Source: Ectocarpus siliculosus (taxonomy: Eukaryota > Sar > Phaeophyceae > Ectocarpales > Ectocarpaceae). Taken from it: DNA of 61,178 nt. The stretch covers positions 218,385-279,562 of the forward strand of contig FN647863.1 of NCBI GenBank assembly GCA_000310025.1, given 5' to 3'. The stretch's first letter is position 1, and the number at the start of each line of letters is the position of its first letter. The translations under genes were made by a program, and so were the position numbers. The notes beneath the pieces were generated by a model. It was not told where the DNA came from and searched no databases. It saw nothing but the letters and a program-made list of their open reading frames with translations. Shown here in pieces: positions 24,901-36,300 of this stretch.

Positions 24901-27900
24901 AGGCGCAGGAGTCGGCCTCGTCCACTTGGCTCTGGTACGTGCAAGCGTAGCACCACTTAAGACTTTAGGCGATTGATACATAGTTTGAGCTAAAGGAGGC
25001 GGCTGAAGGAAAAACAGGGAATAATGCGAAGAGGTTCAGGGGTCAAGATTCGACATGCACACACCGAGGCAAGACTAAAATTGCCCAATATTCATGGTGT
25101 GTCTTGCGTATGGGCATCTCGACAGCACAGTTTGGCATTCAAAACACGGGAACAGGGGCTGGAGGGACAGGCCAGTGGAAGGTAGTTGCAATCATTTTCC
25201 ACGTTTTGGAATTTCGTGGGCAGTGCAAAGATTTGTATTGCCTCTGCTACATCAAGCGGGCCTGATCTGGATGGAAGCGGTTCAGCCTCTCAGTGTGACA
25301 GACACGAAAACAACGGTGCACGAGTCAGTAGGTGGCAAAAGGATGTTTCAGAACTGAGATAGGGACCCAAAGAACAGAGGAAGAGGTGAAGAGGAAGCTA
25401 ATGCACGAAATATCGCACTCCTTGCAAGAACTCGTACGGCTTTCTAGAATTGCTCACCACGCATGTGCACTCGCAGCAGTCGCCGCCATCGTAGCCTGAG
25501 GGAAAGAAGCCACGACCACCACCGAATGGGAAGGAAAGACTCGAAACATTAGTTCCAAACCGTTCGGAAACTCGGGAAACACACACCACACCCGACCATG
25601 CTAGAGACTCGAGACCCTCCAGAAGCCGGAAACAACGCAAAGGTCAATGGGTAGCAAAATTGGGTTAGCTCGGGATCGCGATCATGACCCATTGATCGGG
25701 TCATGACACGGGCATGATCGGAGAACGATCGCAGAATGACCTCGTGTGTTGTCGGCCAGACTGTCGGACCATGACCGGGGGTATGATATGATTCAGCCAT
25801 GATAGTGTCATTACCATGTCATCATGACCAGGTACGTTACCATGAGTGGACCATGACATGATCATGACCCTATCGTCACCCAAAAAATATCTCGATGGTC
25901 TGTCTAGATTCACCGCATCGACGACAACCTAGCACCTAAAACGGCACACCCGTGTCCTGCTTGTTCCGTCAATACCAACCTAGAATGTATGTACCCAGTG
26001 CCAACCTAGCACCTTCGTGTGGGTTCAAGGTTTGGGTAAGCGCCAGGGATTGTAGCCGGTTTCATGCCCTTGCCAAAGAAGACAGTTCTAGTGTTGAGGA
26101 GCACCAGCATTACATCGGTTGTGTGTCGACTAGTCGCCGGTTGAAGGGATAGAACTCGATGCTGCTGTACAGCAGGGCAGGGGTTCGAGACGGGGAACGC
26201 TTTGCCGTTGTTGCTTCCTGCATAGACGGGGTGTTTTCGGCCTGTCAAGGTTGTGCGTGCACGGTTCATGTCCACGCCGCTAGCTAGGTGCACACAGGAA
26301 TGTTCGGGCCTACCAGGTCATGGCCGAGTCATGACCGAGCCATGACCAGGTCATGAACTAGTCATGACCTAGCGATAACCATGCCATGGCCAAGCCGTAA
26401 CAGCCTGACCCGTTCGAGGTCGAATCACGATTCGGTCAGGGCCGGGTAACGACCTGGGCATGACTTCGGTCATGACCTTGATCGAGGTAATTCCTCAATA
26501 TAGTCATCAAGTCATTACCCGCCCATGGGTCATGCTTCGGACATGATCGGGTCATGACCCAGCCATGCCCGGGCTATGGCCGTCATGACCGAGCAATGAC
26601 CCATGATCGGGTCATTTGACCCAGTCATACACCGACCATGATCACGATCATGAGAATGCCCACTCATGCCACGGTAGGGGTGAACGGATCGCTCCTGATT
26701 ATTCCAAGTAAAGAGCTCAGTATCTCAGCCTGGAATGGACACACTGACCCAACACAAACCTACCATGAGACAAGTATTTCAATGAGCTAGATGAAATACA
26801 ACAGGAATTCAAGATCGGAATTGGTGCTAGAACGTTACGAGAAGCTTCTGACGCACAACGTGCTCTCCCTACCGTGGCATGACTCTAACCCGGTAAGACT
26901 CGTAATTTCGTCGAAGGTGCAGTTGGTACGTAGACGAGAGGTGTTGAGGCATGCAACGAAACCAGGCAGACATGCAACGAATATACGGTAGGGAGGGAGG
27001 GAGGGAGGGAGGGAGGGAGAGAAAGGGAGAGAGAGGGAGGGGGGGGGGGGGAGGAGGGAGAAAATGCGAAAGGATGCAAGCGTACTCCGTCACTCGACTT
27101 TCTAACATATGGTATGCTAGGTATCCTCACAAAATTTTCCACCGTACTTACCGCATATCTCGCTGTTGTTGGCGTAGTCACACAGACCATCCCCAAACGA
27201 AGATACGAAGCAGCTCTCGATCATGACGGTAACGTCGTCGTCGTCGACACAAGGGGCGGTCGGGTCGATGCAGGCGAACGCGGTCTTGCTACAAGAGTCG
27301 TCGTCGTCTTCTGAACTCTGCCATACACACGCGCGCGCAGCAGCGCACGGACGAGAAAGCTTCATCTCGAACGTTTGAGCCCTTGTTGATAGGACATAGG
27401 AGATGGGGCTAAGCATGTCGTGCGCGCAGAACTACAAACCCCAGCAACCTCTGTGTGCAATGTTCGCACAAAAAGGAAAACAAGAAATGTGCATGCGAAA
27501 AGTACCCGAAATGATTCGAATCTTCGGACTTTGAGGGGGCAGGTGCAGAACGAAGTGTCCCTACTGTAGGGAGAGACACGCCGAGGAACGAGAAAGCAAA
27601 CGTAATTCAGGAGACCCTGTGTATGAACAATTCGAAGACTCCTCACCACGCATGTGCACTCGCAGCAGTCACCGCCGTCATAGCCTGAGAGAAACGAAGA
27701 ACGATCGACGAGGATGGCACCAAACGAAAACGATGTGGTATCAGCATCACATCTGACTGAGCCCGAGCCCCAGGGGGCGGTGGGATGAGGTTGGTCGCAA
27801 CTGTAGGGTAGAAAGAGAGGAGTAAGAGGGAGCGGGTTTGTCACGCATGAGGCCGTACCAAACTGGACTAGCTTGTACAAAATCCAATACTATTCCCATG

Positions 27901-30484
27901 CGGTTGTTGCATACGGTGATCGTGTACGGAACGGAAGTCATTTTGCGAGGCCAAGAATCAAGCCTTCAATGGGTGGTCAATGGCTTGGTTACTACTGTAG
28001 GGTAAAGCAGGGCGAATGGTTGTCCTTTCGAAAACCTGCTGCCCAATCTTCGATGCTCTGCTCTGCCTGTATGGTCTACCGCTGCTCGCTCCTATGGTAA
28101 AGTTTCAGCCGACGAAATGGAACATACTCTCTAGTCGCCAGGTACTCGGAACGTGAGAAAACATACCGCACTCTTCCTTGTTGTTCAGGGTATTGCAGTC
28201 GCCGTTCCCGATGCCTCCAGGCCATTGACAGTTCTCCGCCATGACAGCAGTAATCCCATCGTCGTCGACACAAGGAGCGTCCGGGTCGATGCACGCGAAC
28301 GCTCCATCGCAACCCCTATCGTCGTCATCGCTTCGATACTGGAATGTGCCCGGCGCAGGAACAAAAGGAAGCGAATATGTCTCAGCGAGGGTACGGAGGG
28401 GAGGGGAAGGGGGATCGAGAAAGGGGTACAAAAGGGAATCTGCTGCCTAGAAATGGCCATGATGAATGCATGGCAACTGCAATTCCCACCAACGAATTTG
28501 GACACTTTCTTGTTGTTCTTCGAGCGATCACGGTCAAGACGAAAAGAGGACAGCTATAGGGAGGTGTTGGTTACAATGAGCAGGGGAGGGTGAAGCGCGA
28601 CATTGTTTCCTTCATACCCAGGAGGGATAAAAGGCTCTATATGTCGGACTCTTCCAACCAACGCGATGGAGAGGCCCTTCTGCGATTTCCGCCTAAATAA
28701 TGGACCACCTAAAACTATGTGCCTTCGTTCGATCAGAACGAGGTCTATTGAACACCGATTCAAGATCTGCTGGCTTGTGAGGAGAAATTTTTTTAGGGCA
28801 CTCTTCGTCACACCGGTTTGGTAGCGCTCCGACAACAGATGGCCGTGCTTCACAGGCATTGCCCTAAAATCATAGGATGTGTTTTACCCTTTTCCTTTTT
28901 CCGGGAGTTCTACTCGATGAAGCTTCATCTAAAGGCAAAGCAATCAATCGTAGATCGTCAGCCAAACACGCAACACCGCGCTGGATGTGTTGAACGACAT
29001 ACACTGGGAGGTGTTGAACTACACTGGCAGCAGAACGACATGACATGGAAATGATGGGATCACCACGTGGTCGATGAGGTAATGAGGCCGAAGACGGGCA
29101 CGACAAACATCTCGCCGACCGAACGAACGCACCCACTCGTGTCGGCTCTGGTCTGGGAAGGAAGTCGATGTTCTCGAAGTTTATTTTCAAATGCATGAGA
29201 AAAATTTGTCTATTGTCCCAACTTTATGCCTCTGGCGTTGCCTGTATGCGTTCGTGCCGGGATCAAGCGTCTCTCTCGGCAAAGTAGCGTTCCAAGTGTT
29301 GCAGGACTTGAAGAAAAATGGGTGTGGGTGGTATTAGAAACGTTGGTTATTGGTGTTTGACTTGCGGAGGACACAATAGCCCGTCGAAGCGTTCGGGTGA
29401 TGAATGAAGGATTCGGTAACACAATGAAGAACACCTGTGAAGGGCATCATCAGCGGAAACAAATGGACCTCATGTGAAGAAGCTGCTGTAGCACATGTGC
29501 TACTCAAGCGCTGTTTCTCGTCGCTGGAACATGAACTTGAAAAACATTATTGGCACTGCTTTGAACGGCATCAGCGGAAACAATTTGACCGCATGTGAAA
29601 AGAATTTACCCATAACCATGTGTGGTGCACAAGAAGCTCCGCTTCTCGTCGCGAGGTCATCGCGTTGCGCCCTTCTTCTGTTAACCGTTTAATCGTTGCA
29701 CGGCATCGCCGATAGACTTCTGCAAGGTATTGAGTCGTCATCCGGCTCATCCTTCCCTACGAACGTAGACTCCATACCAGCCTCTAGATAATGCGGGTTC
29801 GAGGAGTTTCGTACCTGGCATGTGCACTCGCAGCAGTCGCCGCCGTCGTAGCCTGAGGATTTACGGCACAGGGTGGCAAACCAAAACAAGAGGAAATGCT
29901 GAAGATGGACGCAATGACTAAGCAACGACGGCGTGCTACGGGTTTTGTGGCACTCACAAAACAACGGTGTATGCGTGAGAGCGAAACAGTATGAATCTGG
30001 GGTTTCCAATACCGTATAACAATGGTTCCAGAACCAACAACGCGAGAAAGGTCGCGAGGTGTCCTGCGAGGCCTGGCAGCCCTCTCTGATCTGCGTGTAA
30101 CAATATCGCGTGTGATCAACCCAGGTTTGCATCGCAATAGCGATGCCTGATGCACTCTGAGACCTAACAAGTTGAGGCGAGGGTGCCTGGGTCGTGGCCC
30201 ATTCGGACAGAAAGGCGGATTTCTTATGAACCAAGATAGTGAAAGGGTGCGCTGTATTCACCGACAAGCCCTGAAATGAGCCAAAAACTTCATACTTACA
30301 TGCCGCATTCTGCATCGTTGTTTATTGAATCACACTTGGAGTCTCCGATGTACCAGTCGAGGCACCCGATATGGAACTCCGAGTACATGGTGGTGGACGG
30401 GTTGCTTTCTTCACAACACCCACAAGTCAGAACAACTGCTGTGGCACCGAGAAGGCCCAGCAAGCGGTTGGAGTTGTTTCTCAT
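15995..30484 (-). CDS. Secreted LNR-repeat protein with C-terminal discoidin-like domain; two in-frame stops
   Basis: Twenty-one exons read in one frame, equivalent to 867 codons: 30484-30304, 29852-29815, 28338-28167, 27684-27647, 27317-27152, 25495-25458, 24931-24822, 24633-24575, 24338-24301, 23976-23805, 23420-23383, 22568-22406, 22060-22023, 20993-20822, 20184-20147, 19877-19712, 18837-18800, 18443-18278, 17438-16834, 16321-16175, 16015-15995. A signal peptide starts at ATG 30484. Nine repeats follow. Repeats 2-9 have FACIDP-x-A-x-CV, ENC, IGDG-x-C, NN-x-EECG and then YDGGDCCECTC, the calcium-binding Lin-12/Notch (LNR) pattern; the first repeat lacks the FACIDP part. The last large exon adds an acidic Ser/Asp linker and a beta-sandwich module (IVDIQVAFWEGNERTRTVD) resembling F5/8-type-C folds. 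No membrane segment is seen, so the product is probably extracellular. TAG at 23385-23383 and TGA at 18320-18318 interrupt the frame. It may be a recent pseudogene, a truncated 349-residue protein, or rescued by exon skipping. Confidence 0.8.
16175..17438 (-). CDS. LNR gene C-terminal module (exons 19 and 20)
   Basis: Exon 17438-16834 completes the ninth LNR (DYDGGDCCSCTS). It continues through a Ser/Asp/Tyr-rich linker with NQT and NVS glycosylation sequons, then SRWSCATMLVPDEGPCQIEF and VDIQVAFWEGN. Exon 16321-16175 finishes the beta-sandwich with FNTLGVTATE, STVMLESVDLLS and EWISLLE. Joined, the part resembles F5/8-C (discoidin) carbohydrate-binding modules; that is inference from strand pattern and Trp/aromatic spacing. 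The donor 16834 is GTGAGT; the donor after 16175 is GCAAGT, a canonical GC-type site. Confidence 0.7.
18278..18443 (-). CDS. LNR exon A9 with internal TGA
   Basis: The frame reads FGCVDPDAACVGDDGVT, then MMEACGKPFEI, TGA at 18320-18318, then DDNC and NNTEECG with a TGCG|GTGGGT donor. The stop sits exactly where sister repeats have the Gly of IGDG, so a GGA-to-TGA change is the simplest explanation. The rest of the exon is intact, including length (166 bp) and both splice signals. Confidence 0.75.
21300..21620. repeat. Palindromic TTCCATGGAA-type minisatellite in LNR intron
   Basis: The intron before exon A7 holds many self-complementary or near-palindromic copies related to TTCCATGGAA, TTCCACGGAA and GAATTCC, for example around 21328, 21385, 21525 and 21598. 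They are not evenly spaced. No coding potential was seen. Confidence 0.6.
23383..23420 (-). CDS. LNR exon B5 ending in a TAG stop
   Basis: This 38-bp exon has the same length, acceptor and phase as the seven other B exons and encodes GYDGGDCCECTC. Its final codon is TAG where the sister exons have CAG or GTG, and the GTATGA donor follows directly. One C-to-T change explains it. If real and spliced, translation stops after 349 residues and five repeats. Confidence 0.75.
25670..26650. repeat. Palindromic GGGTCATGACC-type repeat array in LNR intron
   Basis: Intron sequence between LNR exons A3 and B3 carries dozens of degenerate TCATGACC/GGTCATGA units, densest at 25670-25875 and 26310-26650. 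Many are perfect inverted repeats of each other, so transcripts could fold into multiple stems. The stretch 25900-26300 between the two dense blocks is ordinary intron sequence. Confidence 0.75.
26990..27060 (+). repeat. (GGGA)n / poly-G microsatellite
   Basis: A purine-only tract of GGGA units merges into GAGA and then a run of about a dozen G. It lies in the LNR gene intron, close to exon A3. Confidence 0.9.
30304..30484 (-). CDS. LNR gene exon 1: signal peptide and first half repeat
   Basis: It starts MRNNSNRLLGLLG, continues hydrophobic to about residue 20 and is followed by a Cys-rich start (CGCCEE). The half repeat ends CLDWYIGDSKCDS and then NNDAECG. It lacks the FACIDP part seen in later repeats. 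The phase required by exon 2 is met only if the donor is GC (TGCG|GCATGT). The strong GTAAGT three bases further on would put exon 2 out of frame. Confidence 0.7.
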
Positions 30485-33370
30485 GACTTATGCTGCTCTT
30501 CGGTGAGGTGACCTGCGCGAGAATGAAGCAACATAGCAAACGAGCGAATCAAGATGAGGATACGCACACTACCGAAATCAGGCCCACTCATCAAGAACGT
30601 GAGGGTTGAGAATCCGGAATCTTGTACTCCAAGGGACTCTGTTGCAAGGGGATTCTTGCTCCTGTACAGCAGTAGTCGATCGGCCATCATGTCCCCTGCT
30701 TGTCGCTCATCACACCAAGTCACACCCAAAATTGACAAGGCCATTCTTTGGAACAAACTAGATAACGCTCGCTCCCGAACCATTGCCCCGAAAGCACCAG
30801 GCAGCGGGGGAGGGGGGGGGGTGGGACGTTCTTCGCGTTGCTCTGCCGATCCAGAACTCCTGGGGTGGAGTCTGCCACAGACCTTACACGTACTACATGT
30901 ACTGCAGCAGTCAAAGGGTGCAGCAGTGCATCTCGGGCGATTCATTTGTGGCGAGAAGACATCTATTATTTTGTGGAATAGAGAGATGCAGGGGAGGGTC
31001 GCTCATGTTCCCACGAGGATCCATATCAACGACCAACCGCCGTGAACATACACTAGACTACATAATGTACGTAGAGACTACAGAACATGCGGTGCATCGT
31101 CTATAATGTACACTGGCCGTACCTGATGATGCCTGGGAATTCCTTTGTTATTGTGTGTTGGTATCTGAGGTGGAGTGGGCGAGAGGGTTGGCGTGGGGTG
31201 TGGTGCGATTAGCGCGTTCAGACACCCCGGCTCCGTAGGGACAAAGTAAAGAATATGTGCTGCAAACTGCTCTTCCGGGGTAACAGAAGAACATGAAAAT
31301 GCGTGACCATGTTCTTACAGAACAAGTGAGATCTTCCGAGGTTCCGGTGGAACTTGGCGGGAGGTCTTCAGGTCTATCGGATTGATACTGCATCATACAC
31401 AGTATTTCTTCCTCCGGCTTGTAATCAACGTGTGGCAGCATTATGGATACCTCCCGGCCCTCCGTACGAAATACGCTTCGCACGAAACACCTCGAGAGGA
31501 GCCGTGGACGGGCCGGTCATGTATCCTGAGCCAACACGCCTCCTCGCATTATGTACATGAGAAAAGATCCCAGCCCCGAAGAAGGTTCTCAGAATGTTCT
31601 CTTGGATGAGAACGTGTATCGGTGAGATGCCCAGCGCGGCCATCTACCCGATTTCAAACTGTTCGCATGCATTTTCTGGTACAGCAGTGAATGCATGAAG
31701 GCAATTGCAGTTGTCCTCGTCTTCGGTTGATTGATCAATCGCGTGCCTGCAACCGTTCCCGACGTTCCCCCGACGACGATTCCTTTGCGACCGGTGCAGG
31801 GTGGGCCCGATTTCCTTCTTCTTGCAGACAAACAATCATAACGGAGTTGGGTATACAGACCGCCATGCCCACACACGGCTGCTGCTGCTCATGAAAAGCG
31901 TCCTTCGGCCTTCCATGAGAGCGTGAAAGTGTGGGTGTTGAGTGTGTTTCGCACCACCGGTTCTTGGCGCCAGAAGACACCATTCGGTATAACATTTGGC
32001 ACGTCATTCACGAGTTTGTGTCGCGGTACTTTTTTCTTTCCTCCCCATCCATCACCTCCGCTGATGTTCGCGCGGCGATTGCCTTCAGACAGAGAGAGAG
32101 AGAGATTCATCGAAGTTCCCACCTTGGTATGTGGTTCTGTGTTGCTGTCATCACCTCAAGGCTACGCCAGGCTCCACGCCGTCGCCTGTGTTTTGCTCCA
32201 GCTAAACGATAAACCGGTCCTTGCGTAGTAGGTTCGCGCGACGCTTCGACGCTCCTCCTCGCTTTCCCGAGCTCCCAGCGATGCGCGCTTCTCTTTTTTT
32301 TTTTTTTCTAGCAAAGAAAAAGGTTTTCTCGCCGCTGTTGCATATGGACGACAGCACCACACCACGTATGCGCTATGTACTACTTTTTAAAAGTATACAC
32401 AATTTCACGGAGTACCCGTTCGAGACAATACCACAATCGAAAGGGGTGTGCTGAAGTTTTCACCGTGAGTGGGAAGAAAATCGGCTTGACACTGGGCTCA
32501 TTTAGGGTCTATTCAAGCCTATGCACTGACTCTTTATCAGTGATGCCAGCAGGTGCTAATCACAAAAGTATTTTTATTTATCTCTCGTTTCAAGCTTCAA
32601 GTACTTTTCGGAAGACCGAAGAAACTTGGATACACATGCTTTTTTTATTATATTCTCACCACTTCAAATATTAATCAGCGTTCACAGCTCACAGCACTTC
32701 TGCCGGGTAGGAACTTCCATCCGTGGACACACAGAAGAACGGATCCTCCCCCTGAGGCCCTTCCTGCGGTGCTTGCCTTCGATGTTGATACGAGAAGAGT
32801 GCAGCACTCGCTTCCCTCGAAGTGTTGACCCGAACTACAGTACGCTTCCGTGCCAGGGACATGAAGCGAGACAAAATCTCACTTTTGAAGAAAAACTCAC
32901 GCCGGAATCCGAACCCCTGACCTGGCCACTGTAGAAAGTTGCGAGGATACCCAGTAGACTAACGCTTCCAGTACCATGAACATAAAGCGAGAGAAAAAAA
33001 AATCATATTGCAACTAAAACTCCCTTACGCCGGGATCCCAACCCCTGACCCTGTAGAAAGTTGCGAAAATACCAAGTAGTCTACCGGGGCATAATCTTTA
33101 CCCATTTTCCCAGCCTCAACGCATACAATAGTCGACTATTCTTCCGGTACCACGTCACACAGCCAGTACGGTCGTGCTACCGCCTCTTCGTACAGCAACA
33201 GCAGCAGTGCATTAACGCAGTTGCAGCAGAGGAACTCGCGAAAACAACGACCTCTTGCATGAGCTCACAGCCTTCAGCAATCCATTCGCTCTTACATTCG
33301 CTCATCCGTTCCTCTTTCAGGTTTCTATATATATACGTCAGGCTCTGCTTCATTGTGTGTTTTCATTCCC
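30485..33370. other. Gene-free spacer between LNR gene and SFGH gene
   Basis: This 2.9-kb stretch should contain the promoter of the minus-strand LNR gene (near 30485-30900). A tRNA-like tandem pair lies at 32842-33082, a short GA run at 32089-32106 and a TACAGCAGTA motif at 30665-30674. No exon or RNA gene could be supported. Confidence 0.45.
32842..33082 (-). repeat. Two-unit tandem repeat resembling a tRNA-derived SINE
   Basis: Units 32842-32959 and 32960-33082 share the ACGCTTCC start, AAGCGAGA, CGCCGGGATCC-like and CTGTAGAAAGTTGCGA blocks and the AGTAGACTA/AGTAGTCTA end. Read on the minus strand, each has GGGGTTCGGATTCCGGC, close to a Pol III B box, preceded about 40 bases upstream by AGTCTACTGGGTATCC, loosely like an A box. 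No intact tRNA cloverleaf is evident. Confidence 0.5.
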
Positions 33371-36300
33371 TCATGCCAAGAGACGGTCGGCGTGCATGCT
33401 CACGTGATCCTCGATGAAGCTGCTGATGAAGAAGTAGCTGTGGTCATACCCGTCCTGCCACAAAGCAAAAGGCAACGATCGAAACAGCAAACCGGTCCAC
33501 ACGGACGGGTGGAGAGAACGGGAGCGGAGGGCAGGGGCGGCGGCAAAGAACACGAGGAGAGAGAGAGAGAGAGAGTTTCTTCGCCTCATGCAATTTGGCA
33601 AATGGAGGGTGCCAGACTTCGTCATCCTTAGCAAGCTCTGAAATAAAGCATCTGCGTGGCACGGTTTGGTGCGTCATTGTTGCGTGTTGATGCTGTCTTC
33701 ATGACTCGGTCTACCTCCCGCACCCATGAAATAATATGTCAAGACACCGCCACAAAAGAGCATCCTGGCCTTGTTTGTGTTGGGGCTGGGGTGAAGGTTA
33801 AATATTTAGTACCTCTTGCAGGTATGGGGTGGACAGGCATGGCGAAAAGCACACCCATCCTCGTAAAGGCCTTGCGCCACAGTTCGACAGGCTGCAACAA
33901 ACCCGGTTTCAGTCCACTTGCTGGAAATACTTCACCAAATCCCTTTCGACTGGGGTTGTGTCTCGAACGGGTGGTCTTTCTATAAGGGTTATGTTTACTT
34001 TCTAAAAACCCGAACCCGTCCGCCCTCGCCAACGGTAGGGCTTTCGTTTCTGATGCAATGCTGCCTGCTAAGCGGCCCACAGGCAGCCGAGACCAACACT
34101 ACACGAGGCAATCGCACTTGATGACAAAGCTGCCCCAGGCCCCTTTCTCCCAAGGCGTTGATCGCAAACAATATGATATTGGCAAGGGGAAAAAACGACG
34201 CAGACCCTTTCCGTCCAAAGAGAACGCTTCGAAGTATTTGAACAACACGGTCTTTCTAAATAGCAAAACCAATCAAGGCCCTGGCAAAGGAATTTAGTTG
34301 ACCAAAAGACAGCACTCACTCACGTTTCAAGGTAAGCTGGTGGATGAGGAAGCGACAAAGAGAGAAATGAAATGGAGAGGGGACAACCGAAAGGCCTCGC
34401 CACACGGACCCAGAAGATATGGCAGCAAACACATATTTCTTGGAGGGTCGGGTCTATTCGGCACAGAGAGGAAAAAGCGGGTTGGTTGGTATCGCGTCCA
34501 CAACAAACAACCACAGTGAATCGGTGAAAAAACAAACTATACACGCTGCCGCTTGCATTTCGGGGGAAAATCACGCCGCCCTTCCAAAGCGAACATGAGC
34601 TATCACTCTCGTGTTTGCAGTCTATTTCATTACTCTGGAGGGCTGCTGCTGTCGTAGTGCCCTTTATGTACCTGCATCCGCATCTCGCACGGCTGTCCCT
34701 TGTCTTCGCAGGCTTTCACCAGGGCCTCAGGGATAAGCTGGCCGGCTGCTCGGGTAAAACGAAAAAAACAGAGGCACGCAGAGGAGAACATATGCACTTC
34801 ACTCCACGTGTGGTAAGGTATTTAGTCCTATACGGTATATTGACTTCGTGCTTGGCTGCGCCTTGCAATTGTTGGCCTGATTTAGCACTAATTTTCCGCC
34901 AACTAAAGAGAGAGCTTACAGCAGAGATGATCAGTAGCACCTCCGCTTAATAGCCACAGAGCCACAATTTTGCCCGACGACGCCAGATTCAATAGGAGAT
35001 CGACCTACCGCCACGCGACCAACAACAGCAACACCGACAAAAATACATTTGCAAGAAAGCCTTGTCGAATCGGGCGAGCACGGCCACCTGTGAGGAAGTT
35101 GTCTGCGGATCCTTGGTCGAGAAGGATCTTGCCGAGGCTCGGGAACGGGCCATCCCGGCGCATCAGCTCCGTCGCATCGTACTCCTGTCGAAGGGCAGAT
35201 ATACTATGAAAAACAATGATCGATGAAGCAAATCTTTCCGCTGCAGAAACTTCGCGAAACTCGTTGGATGGGATACAGGGCAATTGATACGCCCCGAACC
35301 TCGAAGTTATTGACCGCGCAGACAAGCGTAGGCAATGTGGTAGACAGCAAGCCACGGTCGGGCAGCCAGTTCTTGAACGTGAAACCAGAACATCGGATGG
35401 TCAGGTCAACACGGGTGGGGGAGGAGTATTTCGCCGACCCGCAAGCCCGTTTTACCGCAACGGTCCTCGAGGGGGGCGCCGCGGAATGTGAGTCGGTGTG
35501 GTCACCCCGGGGAAGGTGAGGCGAGCGACACCTCAGAACTAGGTGACATATTCCGCCCGATCAGTTACAGGAAGCCGTTGTTGTCCTTTCAAGCATGTTC
35601 GTACTTTGATGGTCTCCTCGCTACTGCGGTAGGCGCCCCACGAGCGTACTGTTCCGCTACCTCTCGCTGAACGGCAGTGCGGTTATTGGGCGTCACGGAT
35701 GCTTGGGTAATTCATGCCGTGTTATCCCATTCCTACGTTGTCCATGCACAGACAGGCACTCCTATTGCACCGTAGATAAGACCTGTGACCTTCAACCACG
35801 TGCCTTGGAATCGTTTCTCTGAGCTGGCAATCTCAGCCACCCATGTATCTTGCCCTTCGTGAACCGAGCGAAAACGGCTTGTGCGAGCCAATACTGACAC
35901 CACAATCTTGAAAGCGGTCTTAGAAGGTTAGCAGGTGTTGCGTCTACGTCTCACCTCTGTTACCTTCGCACGAAAAAAGCTTCTAAATTATGGTCTGTTC
36001 CTCCTCTTCTCTGCAATGTTCAAGGCAAAGACACGAATTTCATTGGTCCCAAAGAAATCTAAGTCCAAGTCACGGACAACAAGAAACGATGAACTGACAG
36101 CAGCAAAAAAAAATAGGAAATGCCGACAGCTGGCCCCACCCCCTCCCTCGCACCTTCCACGCGGCCTCGTCCTTGCCGAGGTACCCGGAGAATGCCTTCT
36201 TGCCCCAGGGGCACTCGACTGGGTTGCAGATCGCCGAAAAGGCCGACACGCTGCGATACTTGTCGGGGTTTCTGACGAAGCGACAACGAGGAGTCACGGG

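Noticed and set aside
26990-27226. CRISPR-like or coding reading of the GGGA tract
   Set aside because: It is a simple purine microsatellite without spaced repeats.
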